Origin: Eubacterium sp.
GTDB lineage: Bacteria > Bacillota > Clostridia > Oscillospirales > Ruminococcaceae
Assembly (NCBI GenBank): GCA_031271685.1
Contig: JAISVH010000035.1
Span: forward strand, 1 to 50,282
Length of the DNA stretch: 50,282 nt
Direction of reading: 5' to 3'
Made by a program: the position numbers and the translations under genes. This document shows, in pieces, positions 45,959 through 50,282 of the stretch. The notes under the pieces are model-generated. The model ran no database searches and was not told the DNA's origin. It saw nothing but the letters and a program-made list of their open reading frames with translations. Positions within the stretch are counted from its first letter, which is position 1, and the number at the start of each line of letters is the position of its first letter.

Positions 45959-47136
45959 TTTATAACTGTAAAATAAAAATCGTTTCCAATTCTGATATTG
46001 AAAAGGGATTTGTTAGTATAAAAAGAGGAATTATCGACAATGTTGGAGATATGGACAATATTGCCGAAAAAATATCAAGCTCTGATATAAATGCCGAAGG
46101 GCACACTTTAATGCCTGGATTTATCGACTCACACTGCCATGTGGGAGTTTTTGGCGACGGTCAAGGTAACGAGGCGGTGGACGCAAACGAAGTGACCGAT
46201 CCGTTAACCCCACACCTCTCTGCGCTTGATGCCGTTAATCCTGCCGACCGCTGCTTTCACGAGGCCCTTATGGGAGGAGTGACGACCGTTATCACCGGGG
46301 TGGGCAGCGCGAACGCTATCGGCGGCAGCCTAATAGCCATTAAAACTTATGGCGGTTTCAAAATTGATAACCGCGTAATCCAATCCCCGCTTGCCATAAA
46401 AATGGCATTAGGGGAAAACCCAAAGACGTGTTATCGTGACCGCGATGAATCTCCAACCACCCGCATGGCGACCGCTGCCGCGATCCGCGAACAATTGGCA
46501 AAAGCGACCCGCTATCTTAAAGATATAAACGCATATAACGAAAGCAAAGAGCCGGGATATGACGGGGGAGACTTGACGCTGCCCGAATACGATGCAAAAA
46601 ACGAGGCATTGCTGCCTCTGCTTAAAAAAAAGATTAAAGCGCATATCCATTGCCACCGAGCCGATGATATTTTTACCGCTATACGCATCTGCAAAGAATA
46701 TGATATTGAATATGTTTTAGTACATGCCACCGAAAGCGGAGCAATAGCTGATGAACTATTGGGAGAAAATTGCATTATCGGCCCGGTTATCTGTGACAGA
46801 AGCAAACTCGAGTTAAATAACATGAATATTTCCACCTCCGGAATATTGAATAAAATAGGGGTCAAAATTGCCATTTGCACTGACCACCCGGTCACACCCG
46901 TGCAATACCTGCCGCTATGCGCCGGCATCGCTATACGCGGCGGGCTTGACCATGATGCTGCGCTTCGTGCCATAACCTTGAATGCTGCCGAAATTTGCGG
47001 CATATCCAACCGAGTAGGAAGCATTGAAAAAGGCAAAGACGCTGACCTGCTTTTGTTTAAGGGAAACTTTTATGATGTTCTTGAAACACCAAGTCTGATA
47101 ATTGCCGGCGGAAAAATAATTAGAAACGAGGTTTGA
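45952..47136 (+). CDS. Amidohydrolase (imidazolonepropionase/dihydroorotase-like)
   Basis: LMPGFIDSHCHVGVF, KAHIHCHRADDI, AICTDHPVTPVQYLPLCAGIAIRGGLDHDAALRAITLNAAEICGI, GSIEKGKDADLLLFKGN. Confidence 0.9.
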   Translation: MLIYNCKIKIVSNSDIEKGFVSIKRGIIDNVGDMDNIAEKISSSDINAEGHTLMPGFIDSHCHVGVFGDGQGNEAVDANEVTDPLTPHLSALDAVNPADRCFHEALMGGVTTVITGVGSANAIGGSLIAIKTYGGFKIDNRVIQSPLAIKMALGENPKTCYRDRDESPTTRMATAAAIREQLAKATRYLKDINAYNESKEPGYDGGDLTLPEYDAKNEALLPLLKKKIKAHIHCHRADDIFTAIRICKEYDIEYVLVHATESGAIADELLGENCIIGPVICDRSKLELNNMNISTSGILNKIGVKIAICTDHPVTPVQYLPLCAGIAIRGGLDHDAALRAITLNAAEICGISNRVGSIEKGKDADLLLFKGNFYDVLETPSLIIAGGKIIRNEV

Positions 47137-47137
47137 C

Positions 47138-47983
47138 ATGTTTAGGGAAATTGATGTGCGCCTTATTGAGGATGCCGTAAAAAAACTTTGTGTCCGCGCT
47201 AATATTAAACTGCCCGACGAAATTCCTGACGCTGTCAAATCCTCGGCCGAAACCGAGCTAAACCCTTTAGGGAAAGATATACTATTAGATTTGCTTAAAA
47301 ACAGCGAATCTGCCGTTCACTACAATATACCGGTTTGCCAAGATACAGGCATGGCCGTAGTTTTTATCGAAGTGGGTCAGGATGTCCATCTTGTAGGCGG
47401 CGACTTGACAAACGCAATTAACAGCGGCATCGCTCTTGGTTATAAAGAGGGAAAGTTGCGCATGTCAATAGTAGGCGATCCGATTTTGCGAAAAAATACA
47501 AACGACAATACTCCGGCTATAATTTATACGTCTATCGCGCAAGGCGACAGGGTGAGAATAAAAGTTTCGCCAAAAGGCTTTGGCAGCGAAAATATGAGCC
47601 GTATAAAAATGTTTAACCCAACGGCTAGTTATGATGAAATCATTGAGTTTGTCTCCGAGACCGTATCATTAGCAGGCGGCAGCCCATGCCCGCCGGTAAT
47701 AGTAGGAATAGGGATAGGCGGAGATTTTGAATATGCCGCTTATCTGTCAAAAAAAGCGCTCTGCCGCGATCTTAAAGAGCGCAACAAAAATCCGTTTTAT
47801 TGTGACTTAGAGAATAAAATTCTAAAAAAGATAAACTCTCTTGGCATAGGGCCGCAAGGATTTGGCGGAAACACAACGGCTTTATTCGTAAATATCGAAA
47901 CTTACCCGACGCATATAGCGGGGCTGCCGGTTGCCGTCAACATAGGCTGCCATGTTACAAGACACGCCGAACAAACAATATAA
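47138..47983 (+). CDS. Class I fumarate hydratase / L-tartrate dehydratase alpha subunit
   Basis: [87 protein letters not shown]. Confidence 0.92.
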   Translation: MFREIDVRLIEDAVKKLCVRANIKLPDEIPDAVKSSAETELNPLGKDILLDLLKNSESAVHYNIPVCQDTGMAVVFIEVGQDVHLVGGDLTNAINSGIALGYKEGKLRMSIVGDPILRKNTNDNTPAIIYTSIAQGDRVRIKVSPKGFGSENMSRIKMFNPTASYDEIIEFVSETVSLAGGSPCPPVIVGIGIGGDFEYAAYLSKKALCRDLKERNKNPFYCDLENKILKKINSLGIGPQGFGGNTTALFVNIETYPTHIAGLPVAVNIGCHVTRHAEQTI

Positions 47984-48078
47984 CCGCGTCCATGGAACCC
48001 GTCTTTTAAGAGGCGGGGGACATAAACACGGTTATAGCTGTTTGACTAATAGGCAATAAAAAGTCAAATTGCGATATT
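47980..48078 (+). repeat. Composite of repeats B + E
   Basis: ATAACCGCGTCCATGGAACCCGTCTTTTAAGAGGCGGGGGACATAAACACGGTTATAGCTGTTTGACTAATAGGCAATAAAAAGTCAAATTGCGATA; contains the upstream gene's TAA. Confidence 0.8.
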
Positions 48079-48128
48079 CTGCGCCGCAACCTTATTCAGG
48101 AATAAATAGTGTTATGTAGGAGAGTATT

Positions 48129-48656
48129 ATGACAGACTTTCCCTTGCTTTCTCTGTGTACGCGAGATAACTTTGAATCAGTTATTGAGCTTTACCTTCCG
48201 ATGGTCTACAGGCTAGCCTTTTCGCGCGTGAAAAATATCCACGACGCTAATGATATTTCTCAAGAAGTTTTCTTAAAATACATGCGTGCGGATAAAACCT
48301 ATAACGATGAAAACCATCGAAAAGCATGGTTAATCAAAACCACCGTGAACACCTCGAAAACCATGCTTCTCTCCTCTTGGAACAAACGCCGCGCTGATAT
48401 TGATTCTGTCCCCGAAAAAGGAGAAGACGACAAAAGCATTTTAGATCTTGAACTTCAAGACACCGTTTATAGCGCTGTTATGGAGCTGCCCAAAAACTAT
48501 AGAACAGTTATCCACTTGTTTTATTATGAAGACATGCCGGTCAACACAATATCAAAAATTTTAGGCAAACCCAAAAACACAGTCAAATCCCATCTCTACA
48601 GAGCGCGCGCAGTACTTAAAGAAAAGTTGGAAGGAGTTGAGTTTGATGAAATTTAA
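48129..48656 (+). CDS. ECF-type RNA polymerase sigma factor
   Basis: YLPMVYRLAFSRVKNIHDANDISQEVFLKYMR; ELPKNYRTVIHLFYYEDMPVNTISKILGKPKNTVKSHLYRARAVLKEKL. Confidence 0.95.
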   Translation: MTDFPLLSLCTRDNFESVIELYLPMVYRLAFSRVKNIHDANDISQEVFLKYMRADKTYNDENHRKAWLIKTTVNTSKTMLLSSWNKRRADIDSVPEKGEDDKSILDLELQDTVYSAVMELPKNYRTVIHLFYYEDMPVNTISKILGKPKNTVKSHLYRARAVLKEKLEGVEFDEI

Positions 48657-49527
48657 TTTCTTGTATAAAAAAGCGAATGAAAAAATTAACCCTTCTGACG
48701 ATCTTTCTTCCACTGTCCAAAAAATAGTGCTCGAAGAGTTCCAAAAGCTAAAATCTTCATCTAAAATTTTCAGGCTGATGCCCACAGCCGTTATAGTTTT
48801 TTTAATTACCTTGTTAATTATAATAACCTCACAACAAACCAATCTATACGATTCTCATTATTCTTTGCAAAGAGACTCGGGGGAATACGAAGCGGGAGAC
48901 ATCCCACGGCTTTCAGAACCCAAAATAGCCACAGAAAATATAATCGAAACCGCCGAAACTCCCAAAATTTCTCTGAAATCATCTCCGGTTGGAAATGCTG
49001 AAACGACAAGCGCAGCTCCCGATACAAACTTAAATTTACGAACCGCCCCGGCTGAGACTGGCTCTCTCGAACCGGAGCAAGCTTCCGCACCTGATCTGCA
49101 GGACAAAGCAGTTGAAATTTACGCAAAACCTTCTCAGAAGACGGAAATAGATAAAACCGATATCACTGACGGCGAAGCCGTTACAAATGAACTTTCAGTC
49201 GATTATGAAGTGAAATATCAGAAAAACGGAAATGTTGTCATAGAATACTTTAATAACAGCAGTTTCATAATTTCGTTTGGCAGACATTATAAATTGCTTG
49301 ACGAAAATAAAAAAGAAATACCTTTCAACAAAGAAGCTATTTTTGCATTAGACTTGACGCTTATAGCCCCCGGAGAAACCAACACACTGACCATATTTTT
49401 AGGCGAGCCATATTTCAGCGATCTTGAAAGCGGAAATTATTTCGTAAGACACGAGCTTTTCGGACAAAGCGCTAAAACTATGGAAATACCGATCACTATA
49501 CCCGCGTTCATGTCCCCCGCCTCTTAG
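48637..49527 (+). CDS. Single-TM protein with a C-terminal Ig-like domain; putative partner of the ECF sigma factor
   Basis: TM segment LMPTAVIVFLITLLIIITS after a short N-terminus; C-terminal VDYEVKYQKNGNVVIEYFNNSSFIISFGRHYKLLDENKKEIPF...IAPGETNTLTIFL resembles bacterial Ig-like domains. Overlaps the sigma factor by 20 nt. Confidence 0.65.
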   Translation: MSLMKFNFLYKKANEKINPSDDLSSTVQKIVLEEFQKLKSSSKIFRLMPTAVIVFLITLLIIITSQQTNLYDSHYSLQRDSGEYEAGDIPRLSEPKIATENIIETAETPKISLKSSPVGNAETTSAAPDTNLNLRTAPAETGSLEPEQASAPDLQDKAVEIYAKPSQKTEIDKTDITDGEAVTNELSVDYEVKYQKNGNVVIEYFNNSSFIISFGRHYKLLDENKKEIPFNKEAIFALDLTLIAPGETNTLTIFLGEPYFSDLESGNYFVRHELFGQSAKTMEIPITIPAFMSPAS

Positions 49528-49590
49528 GCAGCGGATTTCATGCCGACGCTTGTTAAAACATTGGAAGCGGCTCCGCCGAAGATGTTTGAA
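49497..49590 (+). repeat. Composite of repeats B + A, entering the 3' end of the preceding CDS
   Basis: ACTATACCCGCGTTCATGTCCCCCGCCTCTTAGGCAGCGG...GACGCTTGTTAAAACATTGGAAGCGGCTCCGCCGAAGATGTTTGA. Confidence 0.85.
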
Positions 49591-49751
49591 TACCGCGCAA
49601 AGCGCGGTACGTCCATCGCCTAAATTAGGTGTTGGGCGGTGAACGGTTTTATAGGATTTATTGCATCCAAAGTAATCCGCTTAATATTTTTTCACACTTT
49701 CCGCGAAGTTACATAAAATTAAGTATAAAACAACTTCGGAGGGAAAAAGCA

Positions 49752-50282
49752 ATGACAATGACCGCGACTATACTCAATGTTAATTCCAACAGCCTTTTGG
49801 TGAGGGATTCGAGTAACAACCAGGAAGTATTGGTGTTTTACACATCAGAAAACTTAAGGCCTGACGACAAGGTGAAAATTACATATAACGGCCTTATGAC
49901 CCGCAGTTTTCCACCCCAAATAACAGCAGACTACATACAAAGGATAGGTTCGCCCGTTCCGGTTACCTCACAAATGTGGGGGATCGTGCTTCAGGTATTT
50001 AAGGATTATTTCACAGTGTGGGATTACACTGAAAACAGAGTGGTTCAGGTCGACTTTCCGGGTGCGAATCGCCGCGGTTTAAGGACAGGATTGCCGGTCA
50101 CCATTACTTATGACAGCATATCATTTGATGACCCGCCGTTTGTGACCGCGGTAAACGTGACCCCCACTCAACCTCTGGCTCCTTCGCGCCCTCCGCAAAG
50201 ACCTCAGCGCCCCGGACGTCCGCCGCAAAGACCACGCCCCAATCGTCCCGGCCAGTCTCCGCAACCCGCGACTCCTTTGCGG
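49752..50282 (+). CDS. Unknown protein with a Pro/Arg-rich C-terminus (3' partial)
   Basis: ATG at 49752 after CGGAGGG; MTMTATILNVNSNSLLVRDSSNNQEVLVFYTSENLRPDDKVKITYNG...PSRPPQRPQRPGRPPQRPRPNRPGQSPQPATPLR, open to the window end; absent from the ORF track. Confidence 0.7.
   Translation, partial: MTMTATILNVNSNSLLVRDSSNNQEVLVFYTSENLRPDDKVKITYNGLMTRSFPPQITADYIQRIGSPVPVTSQMWGIVLQVFKDYFTVWDYTENRVVQVDFPGANRRGLRTGLPVTITYDSISFDDPPFVTAVNVTPTQPLAPSRPPQRPQRPGRPPQRPRPNRPGQSPQPATPLR

Noticed and set aside
14266-49590. Repeats as a CRISPR array
   Set aside because: Copies are dispersed and unevenly spaced, with no spacer periodicity and no cas genes.

Overview
The window looks like a Bacillota/Clostridia-type chromosome (inferred from gene content). 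Part one (about 1-29.5 kb) is a surface-glycan locus. The plus-strand operon (1-7965) encodes a partial MaoC-like hydratase, an acyl-CoA ligase, a methyltransferase, a WecE/RffA-type dTDP-sugar aminotransferase, a hexapeptide-repeat acyltransferase frameshifted at a G10 tract, RmlA, RmlB and a polytopic membrane protein. The long minus-strand block (29.5 kb back to 7.9 kb) encodes UDP-galactopyranose mutase, a DUF4422 protein, several glycosyltransferases, a Wzy-like polymerase, a Wzx-like flippase and a pseudaminic-acid pathway (PseB, F, C, I, G). PseH is not visible; an ATP-grasp enzyme and a class-III aminotransferase are translationally coupled between pseI and pseG. A decayed GT2 pseudogene lies between pseC and pseI. 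Part two (29.5-50.3 kb) is mostly housekeeping: proS, a lipoprotein, an SGNH hydrolase, a TIGR00266 protein, yjbQ, pdxK/Y, and a type II fatty-acid synthesis cluster (acpP, accADCB, fabZ/F/G/K/H, divergent fabD). An amidohydrolase, an orphan class I fumarase alpha subunit, an ECF sigma factor with a membrane partner, and a Pro-rich protein cut off by the window end follow. The most unusual structure is a dense set of short interspersed palindromic repeat families (labelled A-I here), often joined into composites, that fill intergenic gaps, sometimes supply stop codons, and in family A often sit directly 5' of Shine-Dalgarno sequences. All calls are by eye, with no database search.
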